DNA of 64,000 nucleotides from Psychrobacter urativorans. Its GTDB lineage: Bacteria; Pseudomonadota; Gammaproteobacteria; Pseudomonadales; Moraxellaceae. Positions 51,405-58,895 of this stretch are shown piece after piece (the first letter of the stretch is position 1; each line of letters starts with the position of its first letter). Position numbers and translations under genes: made by a program. The notes beneath the pieces are model-generated. The model searched no databases, was not told the origin of the DNA, and was given only the letters and a program-made list of their open reading frames with translations. Where the stretch lies: contig NZ_CP012678.1 in NCBI RefSeq assembly GCF_001298525.1, positions 2,232,001 to 2,296,000 on the forward strand. Direction: 5' to 3'.

Positions 51405-52931
51405 TTAGAAAAAGCCCATTGCTTTGGTGCTATAAGACACCAGCATGTTTTTGGTTTGTTGATAATGGTTGAGCATCATTAAGTGGTTTTCACGCCCAAT
51501 GCCCGATTGTTTATAACCGCCAAATGCTGCATGTGCAGGATAATGATGGTAACAATTGGTCCACACGCGACCGGCTTTAATACCACGTCCAAAGCGATAG
51601 GCGCGCGTGCCATTACGTGTCCACACCCCAGCGCCCAAACCATATAGCGTATCGTTGGCGATAGCCATGGCTTCTTCGTCATCTTTAAAAGTAGTCACCG
51701 CAAGTACGGGACCAAAGATTTCTTCTTGGAACACGCGCATGTTATTTGTGCCCTCAAAGATAGTCGGCTGCACATAATAGCCGTCTGCAATGTCGCCATC
51801 GTGTTTAGCTTGTTCACCACCGATGAGCACTTTTGCGCCTTCTTTTTTACCAATATCGAGATAGGAGAGGATTTTTTCTAATTGATCAGAGCTGGCTTGT
51901 GCGCCAACCATGGTTTCAGTGTCGAGCGGATTGCCTAATTTAATGGCTTCTACGCGCGCGATACAGCGTTTAATAAACTCGTCATAGATACTTTCGTGTA
52001 CCAAGGCACGAGATGGACAAGTACAGACTTCCCCTTGGTTAAAGGCAAACATAAGCAAGCCTTCAATAGCTTTGTCCAAGAAATCGTCATCTTCATCCAT
52101 AATATCAGCGAAGAAGATATTAGGACTTTTACCGCCAAGCTCTAACGTCACTGGAATGATGTTTTCACTGGCGTATTGCATAATTAGGCGACCAGTTGTG
52201 GTCTCACCAGTAAAGGCGATTTTATTAATACGTGGGTTCGAGGCAAGCGGTTTTCCCGCTTCAACGCCAAAGCCATTAACCACGTTAAGCACGCCTTTGG
52301 GTAAAATATCCGCCGCGCCAATAACATCGAGCATATATAAAATAGAAGCAGGCGTTTGCTCAGCAGGCTTTAGAATTACGCAGTTACCGGCAGCAAGGGC
52401 AGGGGCAAGCTTCCACATCGCCATCAAAATGGGAAAGTTCCACGGGATAATTTGCCCAACCACGCCAAGAGGTTCATGGAAGTGATATGCCACCGTATCT
52501 TCATCGATTTGGCTGATACCACCTTCTTGCGCGCGCAGAGCACCAGCAAAATAACGCAAATGGTCAACGGCTAGTGGAATATCAGCAGCAAGGGTTTCGC
52601 GAACTGGTTTGCCATTCTCATAGCATTCAGCAATAGCGATTTTTTCAAGATTGGCTTCGATACTATCGGCAAGTTTTAGTAAGGTATTAGAGCGTTCAGT
52701 GACGCTGGTTTTACCCCAAGCATCTTTTGCAGCATGGGCGGCGTCTAATGCTTTTTCGATATCTGCGGCTTTAGAGCGTGCCACTTGACAGATAACTTTG
52801 CCATCAATGGGACTTGGATTATCAAAATATTCACCATCAACAGGCGCAACCCATTCTCCATTGATAAAGTTATCGTACTTTTTACGAAATTGTACCGGAC
52901 TATTTTCAGTATTAGGATAAGCGTATAACAT
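51405..52931 (-). CDS. NAD-dependent aldehyde dehydrogenase (AcoD/ExaC-like)
   Basis: A 508-residue enzyme. [50 protein letters not shown] (catalytic Glu) and [17 protein letters not shown] (catalytic Cys) are present, and the double-Cys EVCTCPSR version is typical of acetaldehyde dehydrogenases that occur with DUF779. It opens the ald-adh-DUF779 cluster. It probably makes acetate, which then needs the glyoxylate shunt genes also present here. AAGGAGTGGTTC precedes the ATG. Confidence 0.94.
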   Translation of the reverse strand: MLYAYPNTENSPVQFRKKYDNFINGEWVAPVDGEYFDNPSPIDGKVICQVARSKAADIEKALDAAHAAKDAWGKTSVTERSNTLLKLADSIEANLEKIAIAECYENGKPVRETLAADIPLAVDHLRYFAGALRAQEGGISQIDEDTVAYHFHEPLGVVGQIIPWNFPILMAMWKLAPALAAGNCVILKPAEQTPASILYMLDVIGAADILPKGVLNVVNGFGVEAGKPLASNPRINKIAFTGETTTGRLIMQYASENIIPVTLELGGKSPNIFFADIMDEDDDFLDKAIEGLLMFAFNQGEVCTCPSRALVHESIYDEFIKRCIARVEAIKLGNPLDTETMVGAQASSDQLEKILSYLDIGKKEGAKVLIGGEQAKHDGDIADGYYVQPTIFEGTNNMRVFQEEIFGPVLAVTTFKDDEEAMAIANDTLYGLGAGVWTRNGTRAYRFGRGIKAGRVWTNCYHHYPAHAAFGGYKQSGIGRENHLMMLNHYQQTKNMLVSYSTKAMGFF

Positions 52932-53083
52932 GAACCACTCCTTGTTAAGTTATCTGCCTCGTTAATGAACTGAGACAACGTTTGATCTTCCTGATCGTAT
53001 TACTGTCTTTTACAAGCTCACTCTATCCTACTGAGCTTTTGTCCGGACTGATAGCTAATTTTAATAATAGTTTGTAGCAATTT

Positions 53084-53102
53084 ATATAACGTTAAGTTAT
53101 AT
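53084..53102. promoter_or_regulatory. inverted repeat upstream of the aldehyde dehydrogenase
   Basis: ATATAAC-GTTAA-GTTATAT has perfect 7-bp arms and lies between the divergent aldehyde dehydrogenase and helicase genes. Possible operator. Confidence 0.4.
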
Positions 53103-53223
53103 CTCGGTATGGCGTTAAAGTGGTTTGCAATGGCAAGCGAGCTGTTATAATTGTTCTTAAGTATTTTTAACCATTATCGTTATTCATTTTTCTTCTTCTT
53201 ATATTATTGGTTGGTTTGGATAT

Positions 53224-55134
53224 ATGCGTCAATCTTCTGCTCTTGATATTCTAAAAACAGGTCAAAACGTCTTTTTGACGGGTTCAGCAGGTTCAGGCAA
53301 GACCTATACCCTTAACCAATATATCAATTATCTGCGCGCGCGCCGTGTGCCCGTTGCTGTCACTGCAAGTACCGGTATTGCTGCAACCCATATGAATGGT
53401 ACGACTATTCATAGCTGGTCAGGTATCGGTATTAAGGATGAGCTCTCCGAGCGTGATTTGAGCAATTTAGCACGTAAGCAGTTTTTAGCGGATAGACTTA
53501 AAGACACTGCGGTGCTGATTATCGATGAAATATCAATGCTCCATGCCAAGCAGCTGAATGTGGTTAATGAAGTACTCAAGCACGTGCGTAAAAGTCCGTT
53601 AGCATTTGGTGGTATTCAGGTGGTGGTTGCCGGTGACTTTTTTCAGTTGCCACCGATTGGCAGTCGCGGTGAGAGTAATCGTGAAAAGTTTGCCTTTATG
53701 TCGCAAGCGTGGCTTGATGCGAGCTTTCACATTTGTTATCTCAGTGAGCAACATCGTCAGGTGAGCGAAGAGGCAAATGGGGGTATTGATTTGGACGATA
53801 TTTTGAATCAAATTCGTCGTCAAGAAGTGAGTTTTGAATCGATTACCGCCCTTGAAAATACTTTTAATCAAGATATCGATATCAAACGCACGCGCTTATA
53901 TACCCATAATTTGAACGTCAATAAAATCAATGATAAAGAGCTTGCCGATTTAAAAGGCGAGACCATGCGCTTTGATGCCACTTTAAACGGTGACACTAAA
54001 CTGGTTGAGACTCTAAAAAAGACCGTGCGTACCCAAGATGAACTTATCTTAAAAGTTGGCGCAAAAGTAATGTTTATTAAAAATAATACTGAGCTTGGCG
54101 TTTCTAACGGCACGATGGGCGAATTGGTTGGCTTTGCTGCGGTAAAAGTGGAAGACGACAGTAGTAAGAGTGATGCGCTCATTGATGATGACGCAAACAC
54201 GGACAGTAAGTCTAAAGCAAAAGTCGATAAGAAAGAAAAATCAAAAGAGAAGAAGAAAGTAGCCATCACCAAAAAAATGCCAGTCGTCAGATTAAATACA
54301 GGGCGTGAAGTGGTTGCTGAGCCAGAAGAGTGGATTATTGAAGATGAGCACGGCGAGGTACTGGCAAGTTACGAGCAAGTGCCGCTGTGCTTGGCATGGG
54401 CAATTACCATTCATAAGTCACAAGGCATGACCCTTGATGCCGCCGAGATTGATTTATCACGCACTTTTGAGCTGGGGCAAGGCTATGTGGCGCTGTCACG
54501 GCTTAAATCGCTGGCAGGTTTGCAGCTGCTTGGTATGAATGAAATGAGCTTACAATTAGACCCACTGGCGCGCGGTGCGGATAAGCGTTTTTTGGTGCTT
54601 TCTGATGAAGCCGATGCCAATTATGCCATGCTTGATGAAAAAAGCATGAAGCAAGAACATGATAACTTTATCTTAAAATCGGGTGGTACATTAAGTAAAT
54701 CCGTCATTGACGCCTATGCCAGCTTACAAAAAAAGCGCCGCGAACAGCAATTAGCACAACAAAACAAAAAACAGAAACTGGGCAATCAAATCGCTGATAA
54801 ATCTGCAAGCACTTTACTTGCCACACGGTTATTATTAGAAGCAAGCCTGAGCATTGTGGAGATTGCTGAAGCGCGTGGACTTGCACAATCGACCATTATG
54901 CGCCATATTAGTGATTTGAAACGCCAAGACCCAAGCCTTGCTTGTGACCATTTGCGTCCTGATGATGCGGTGATGACGGCTGTTGGTAATGCTTATGTAG
55001 TTATTAAAGTGGCAAATAATCCCAATGACTTTGCGGATGATGGCAATATTAAAATTAAGCCCATCTATGAACATTTAAAACAAACGCTCGATTACAATAC
55101 CATTCGTCTAGCACTGATTTTTATTACCCCGTAA
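53224..55134 (+). CDS. PIF1-family helicase with C-terminal helix-turn-helix
   Basis: A 636-residue SF1B helicase. GSAGSGKTYTLN (20-31) is Walker A, VTASTGIAATHMNG motif Ia, VLIIDEISMLHAKQL the DE box, QVVVAGDFFQLPPIG motif III, and LAWAITIHKSQGMTLDAAEID plus GQGYVALSRLKSL the C-terminal motifs V/VI. A Lys/Asp/Ser-rich insert (about 315-355) interrupts domain 2. The C-terminus (LLEASLSIVEIAEARGLAQ) is a helix-turn-helix/RQC-like region. It probably unwinds G4 or stalled-fork DNA; the ATG is close to TTTGGATAT. Confidence 0.9.
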   Translation: MRQSSALDILKTGQNVFLTGSAGSGKTYTLNQYINYLRARRVPVAVTASTGIAATHMNGTTIHSWSGIGIKDELSERDLSNLARKQFLADRLKDTAVLIIDEISMLHAKQLNVVNEVLKHVRKSPLAFGGIQVVVAGDFFQLPPIGSRGESNREKFAFMSQAWLDASFHICYLSEQHRQVSEEANGGIDLDDILNQIRRQEVSFESITALENTFNQDIDIKRTRLYTHNLNVNKINDKELADLKGETMRFDATLNGDTKLVETLKKTVRTQDELILKVGAKVMFIKNNTELGVSNGTMGELVGFAAVKVEDDSSKSDALIDDDANTDSKSKAKVDKKEKSKEKKKVAITKKMPVVRLNTGREVVAEPEEWIIEDEHGEVLASYEQVPLCLAWAITIHKSQGMTLDAAEIDLSRTFELGQGYVALSRLKSLAGLQLLGMNEMSLQLDPLARGADKRFLVLSDEADANYAMLDEKSMKQEHDNFILKSGGTLSKSVIDAYASLQKKRREQQLAQQNKKQKLGNQIADKSASTLLATRLLLEASLSIVEIAEARGLAQSTIMRHISDLKRQDPSLACDHLRPDDAVMTAVGNAYVVIKVANNPNDFADDGNIKIKPIYEHLKQTLDYNTIRLALIFITP

Positions 55135-55292
55135 GTTATTCATAACAGCTACTCATTATAATCATCTATAAATAGTGACCTATAACTAAAACTTTAACAG
55201 CGTGTTGATATCAGCACGCTTACTCTCATGCCGTCATTTTCTATATGCCGCCTGAACACCCCGATTTTCCACATGGATAGTGATAACGTCTT

Positions 55293-56474
55293 ATGCCTGA
55301 TTTTTCTAGAGCTAAATACTGTCTGACCTCCGATTTTGCGGTTGCGACCGCTTTTCATGCCAATAGTGACCATACACAGCCGCTCAGAGTGGCGATTAAC
55401 GGCTTTGGACGCATAGGGCGCAATGTACTACGCGCGCTGCTAGAACGCTTTGAAGTGCTAGGACGTGCGATTCACGTCGTGGCAATTAATGACTTAGCAC
55501 CCGCTGATATTTTATTGCATTTATTAAAATTTGATAGTACGCATGGACGCTTAAGCCGACTTGGGGTAAATGCGGAGTTAGTTACGCATAATGCTAACGA
55601 GACCAGTGAGACGCAATTGTGTCTGACCAAAAACGACTATACCTACTGCATTCGTATGCTCTCAGAAGCAGACCCACAAAAATTACCATGGCAAACACTA
55701 GGCATTGATGTCGTGCTCGAGTGTACCGGTTATTTTCGCGCTTACGAGCAAGCACATTTACATATTGACGCGGGCGCCAGTCAAGTGATTATCGGTGCCG
55801 CACCCTTTGATAATGTGGATGCTTGTATTGTGATGGGGGTCAATAGCGACGAGCTGAATACGGACTTACCGATTATCTCTAGTGTTTCTTGTACCACGCA
55901 AGCGTTAGTGCCACTCATTGATACTTTGGATAAAGCCTTCGGGGTAGAGTCGGCGATGATGACCGAAATTCATGCTGTCACCGCTGACCAAACCGTGCTT
56001 GATCAAGCGCACCGTGACCCAAGACGGGCGCGTGCATCGGGATATAATATCATCCCGACCACCTCGAGTAGTATCGCCGCCACCGAGCGCGTCTTGCCGA
56101 ATATGATTGGTAAAATTAATGGTCATTCTATTCGCGTACCTACCATCAATGTCGCTGCTATTGACGTCACCTTTGTATTTACGACACCCGATGTCACTGT
56201 CGAAGCCATGAGAGAGGCACTAAAAGCCGCTAGCGCAGGCTACTTGATGAACATCATGGCTTATACCGATGAGCCATTAGTATCGAGTGACTTTATCCAT
56301 CAGCCTGAGTCGTTAATCATTGATGGTGAGCAATTGATGCAAGTGGGCAATCAGTATAAAGTGTTTGCATGGTATGATAATGAATGGGGTTATGCCAATC
56401 GACTGCTTGATATGTGCCTACATCTTGCGTCAGATAAACAGTCGGCTAAGCAGCACAGCGTATCAATAAAATAG
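55293..56474 (+). CDS. GAPDH-family dehydrogenase (Gap or Epd-like)
   Basis: LRVAINGFGRIGRNVLRALL is the NAD-binding start, SSVSCTTQAL holds the catalytic Cys200, MTEIHAVTADQTVLDQAH the catalytic His, and WYDNEWGYANRLLDM the C-terminus. Two points are unusual: Gln replaces the near-invariant Asn after SCTT, and a ~30-residue extension precedes the usual start. RRARASGYNIIP resembles erythrose-4-phosphate dehydrogenases as well as GAPDH, so the substrate, and even a role in vitamin B6 synthesis, stays open. 393 residues. Confidence 0.85.
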   Translation: MPDFSRAKYCLTSDFAVATAFHANSDHTQPLRVAINGFGRIGRNVLRALLERFEVLGRAIHVVAINDLAPADILLHLLKFDSTHGRLSRLGVNAELVTHNANETSETQLCLTKNDYTYCIRMLSEADPQKLPWQTLGIDVVLECTGYFRAYEQAHLHIDAGASQVIIGAAPFDNVDACIVMGVNSDELNTDLPIISSVSCTTQALVPLIDTLDKAFGVESAMMTEIHAVTADQTVLDQAHRDPRRARASGYNIIPTTSSSIAATERVLPNMIGKINGHSIRVPTINVAAIDVTFVFTTPDVTVEAMREALKAASAGYLMNIMAYTDEPLVSSDFIHQPESLIIDGEQLMQVGNQYKVFAWYDNEWGYANRLLDMCLHLASDKQSAKQHSVSIK

Positions 56475-56562
56475 CGAATAAAATAGCGACTGAAAAAATA
56501 ATACATTTTCTTTGTTTTAGTACTTGCATTCTTTTCATATCTCTATATAATGATGCACCAAT

Positions 56563-56653
56563 GGAGACGTGGCAGAGCGGTTGAATGCACCGGTCTTGAA
56601 AACCGACAAGGGTTCATAGCCCTTCGAGAGTTCGAATCTCTCCGTCTCCGCCA
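56563..56653 (+). tRNA. tRNA-Ser (UGA)
   Basis: 91 nt with a GGAGACG/CGUCUCC acceptor, anticodon loop CUUGAAA (UGA), long variable arm (AAGGGTTCATAGCCCTT), T-loop GTTCGAATC and encoded CCA. Its 3' end is the probable attachment site of the element to the right. Confidence 0.96.
56624..56653 (+). other. presumed attachment site in the tRNA-Ser 3' end
   Basis: An integrase gene reads towards this tRNA and lies only ~220 nt away, so the junction probably uses the T-arm/acceptor 3' half. The matching repeat at the other end is outside the window, so exact limits cannot be set. Confidence 0.4.
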
Positions 56654-56691
56654 AATTCGAGGTTATAGCAGAAATTGCTGAAAGCCTTACT

Positions 56692-56716
56692 AAGCCTGCC
56701 TTGTGCAGGCTTTTTT
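56692..56716 (+). terminator. terminator after tRNA-Ser
   Basis: AAGCCTGC / GCAGGCTT with a CTTGT loop, then TTTT. Confidence 0.88.
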
Positions 56717-56816
56717 AATGCCTGTAATTTGAGTTGTGTTTGATGCGCTGGGCTACTGTATGGGCTGGTTATTTATGCTAAATCGTTATAAATACTTTGT
56801 GAGGGCGCATAAATAA

Positions 56817-56848
56817 AGGCTTTCCAGCGTTGTTACACTGAAAAGCCT
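56817..56848 (-). terminator. hairpin after the integrase gene
   Basis: AGGCTTTCCAG pairs with CTGAAAAGCCT with one mismatch. On the minus strand it is followed by TTATTTAT. Confidence 0.6.
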
Positions 56849-56875
56849 AGTTCTTTCGCCGTGGGCTGGAATGGG

Positions 56876-58045
56876 CTATATCTGTAAGGCATTGTTTAAT
56901 ATCTTGATGATGTGGCCAGAATCTTGCGGGATGAATTTGCCGTAATGCTTATGGATCATATCGGTATTGCTATGCCCAAGTTGATTGGCTAACCATTCCG
57001 CTGAGACAACGCCAGTCGATAAGACTTGGCTTGCATAAGTATGACGACCATTATTTAGCGGTCGATAATCTACATTGATGCTTTCTAGGTAGTCACGCCA
57101 TTGGTGGCGCAGCTGCTCGTAAGTGTGATGTGTGCCGGTGTTTGGATTGTGCCAAAGAAATTGCAATGAATGCGGCCGTTTCGTTCTATGGTCTCGCTCG
57201 GTTATCATTACTGTGTGCAGCGGGACATCTTTTATCAGTTCAATCTGATTATGCAGCGCCTCAATAACTACTGGTAATAACTCAACTTGGCGTTTGCGCC
57301 TACGGTTTTTTGTGACGCGGTAAACTCCTTTGACCACACCACGTCGAATGTAAGCGTGGCCATTATCCAAGTCTAGGTCGGATACGGCTAATGCCAGCAG
57401 CTCATGTGAGGATAGTCCTGACCATATCATCACCGTCCATAGATTTTTACGCGCCTGGTCCGACTCATTTTTTATAATTAAACTTATTTCACTTCGGTTG
57501 AAAGGATATATGTCGTCTGGATCATTAAAATTAAGTTTGATGTACTGTGAGGGATCGTTCGCTGTGCTCTGATGGCGTGACCAGTAGCCGTAAATCTTGC
57601 GCCATAAGCCTAATATCTCTTTAATCGTGTTTGAGCTAAGCTGCTTTTGTTTAATTAAATTCTTATATACCCAGTCTTCAACATCTTCTACGGTGATTTT
57701 GGCAATCTGTTTATGTGTCCAGTAGTCACTAATGTGGTTATTTACCTTGCTCAAATAGGTCGTCCACGATGATGGAGACACCAGTGATTGCTCTATGGTT
57801 TGCCATTGGTTTAAATAATAGCCAAAATAGGATGCTTTGCGCTTAGGCGAGTTGGGGAATGTTTGGTCACGGTCAAAAGTGCCCATTTGAATCTGAGTAT
57901 CTATCGATTGGGCGATGGCAGTAGCTTTTTTAATATTGGCGTCAGTAGGCGGTGTGTCGTACAGCGTTTCGCGGTCGCGCTTGCCACTAGCGTCACGCCA
58001 CCAGATGCGGATGCTGGTTTTTAATGGTTCTATGCCTGCAGACAT
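56876..58045 (-). CDS. tyrosine-type integrase of the element
   Basis: A 389-residue site-specific recombinase. The start is an arm-binding DUF3596/Min27-like domain (SIRIWWRDASGKRDRETLYD), then a core-binding domain (about 75-170) and the catalytic domain. Visible catalytic residues are Arg334 in NGRHTYAS, His358 in LGHSN and Tyr368 in KHYGKF. Where other integrases have the first catalytic Arg (GLRxxEL), this one reads GLSSHELLAL (Ser212), so activity needs testing. AAAGGATATAAA precedes the ATG. It reads towards tRNA-Ser, the likely target. Confidence 0.92.
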   Translation of the reverse strand: MSAGIEPLKTSIRIWWRDASGKRDRETLYDTPPTDANIKKATAIAQSIDTQIQMGTFDRDQTFPNSPKRKASYFGYYLNQWQTIEQSLVSPSSWTTYLSKVNNHISDYWTHKQIAKITVEDVEDWVYKNLIKQKQLSSNTIKEILGLWRKIYGYWSRHQSTANDPSQYIKLNFNDPDDIYPFNRSEISLIIKNESDQARKNLWTVMIWSGLSSHELLALAVSDLDLDNGHAYIRRGVVKGVYRVTKNRRRKRQVELLPVVIEALHNQIELIKDVPLHTVMITERDHRTKRPHSLQFLWHNPNTGTHHTYEQLRHQWRDYLESINVDYRPLNNGRHTYASQVLSTGVVSAEWLANQLGHSNTDMIHKHYGKFIPQDSGHIIKILNNALQI

Positions 58046-58136
58046 TTTATATCCTTTGATTTCAGGTCAAAAGTAGGGTTATAACGTGGATGCGCTCTTT
58101 ATGTGAGCGGTAAATGCGCGGTAAAACTACGGTAGT

Positions 58137-58181
58137 AAAAAAAAGAGGTAATAGAGGTAAATACTCTATTATCTCTTTTTA
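58137..58181 (-). terminator. terminator of the primase operon
   Basis: AAAGAGGTAATAGAG pairs with CTCTATTATCTCTTT (one wobble), ending in T-runs. It stands between the DksA-type gene and the integrase gene. Confidence 0.82.
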
Positions 58182-58244
58182 TGTTACTGATTTGATTTAG
58201 ATTAATGATTACCCTAAAATGGTAATTTTGCGGTGTTTTTTAGG

Positions 58245-58442
58245 TTAGCGCCTCCTTTCTAAGACATTTTGGCAGTCAATGCAGCGTTTGATGCCGCCAA
58301 TTTGTTGCCGCTTATAGGGAATGTCTTCGCCACAATCCATACATTCTGGATAAGAAGGCTCACTAAATTTGGGTGCATTGGCAATCATGCGCTCTATTGA
58401 TGCTTGAGCCACATCGTTTGCTCTATCGATGTCGTCTGCCAT
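58245..58442 (-). CDS. TraR/DksA-type zinc finger protein
   Basis: A 65-residue protein with a four-Cys finger, ECMDCGEDIP ... RCIDCQNVLERRR, typical of phage and plasmid TraR-like proteins that act on RNA polymerase through its secondary channel. The helical N-terminus (DIDRANDVAQASIERMIA) fits the family. GGAGAATAAATAC precedes the ATG. Last gene of the leftward operon. Confidence 0.9.
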   Translation of the reverse strand: MADDIDRANDVAQASIERMIANAPKFSEPSYPECMDCGEDIPYKRQQIGGIKRCIDCQNVLERRR

Positions 58443-58446
58443 GTAT

Positions 58447-58686
58447 TTATTCTCCTACTCTTATTTCAGTTAATGATTCATATTTGCGCTCTTGGTAAAC
58501 TTCGACCTCGCAGCGCATTTCAATTTTGTCTTTGTTAATGCTGTAATGCTTGTTTTGATAAAGAGCGCGCTGTTTGTGCGTTGGGTGCATTGAGCAGTCG
58601 ATCATTTGACCGCTGATGGTATCAAAGGTTATCCAGTGCAAAGGACTTTCACGGTTATAAGGAAATAGGGCGCGGATTAGGTTCAT
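58447..58686 (-). CDS. hypothetical element protein, 79 aa
   Basis: Unrecognised, 79 residues (MNLIRALFPYNRESPLHWIT ... SLTEIRVGE), mostly beta-prone and soluble. Its ATG overlaps the stop of the HTH gene (ATGA, 4 nt), and 4 nt separate it from the DksA-type gene, so it is translated in a coupled unit. Confidence 0.65.
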   Translation of the reverse strand: MNLIRALFPYNRESPLHWITFDTISGQMIDCSMHPTHKQRALYQNKHYSINKDKIEMRCEVEVYQERKYESLTEIRVGE

Positions 58687-58895
58687 ACTTTTAATCCTTT
58701 TTTCATAAATTCATAGCCGTTGCTACGATTACCAAAATCAATCAGCCCTTCTTCTGTCAGATGTAGTGCAAGCCTTTGTACGGTGCGAATATTCATGTCT
58801 GTTTTGTCCGCTATTTCTCTCGGATTTAAGGGTTGGTTGCTGCTATTAATCAGACGCATGATGCGAAATATCTTTTCTATTGGTCCGTTCATCAT
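58683..58895 (-). CDS. winged helix-turn-helix protein, 70 aa
   Basis: Small DNA-binding protein of the IclR/MarR-like winged-helix type: NQPLNPREIADKTDMNIRTV is the HTH and ALHLTEEGLIDFGNRSNGYE the wing. Its ATG overlaps the primase-helicase stop in ATGA, giving coupled translation. It probably regulates the element; the target is unknown. Confidence 0.8.
   Translation of the reverse strand: MMNGPIEKIFRIMRLINSSNQPLNPREIADKTDMNIRTVQRLALHLTEEGLIDFGNRSNGYEFMKKGLKV

Noticed and set aside
52072..52485. A 137-codon plus-strand frame inside the aldehyde dehydrogenase gene.
   Set aside because: It is antisense to a clearly conserved enzyme and has no ribosome site.
55199..55220. AGCGTG...CACGCT hairpin after the helicase gene as a terminator.
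   Set aside because: The stem is only 6 bp and no T-run follows.
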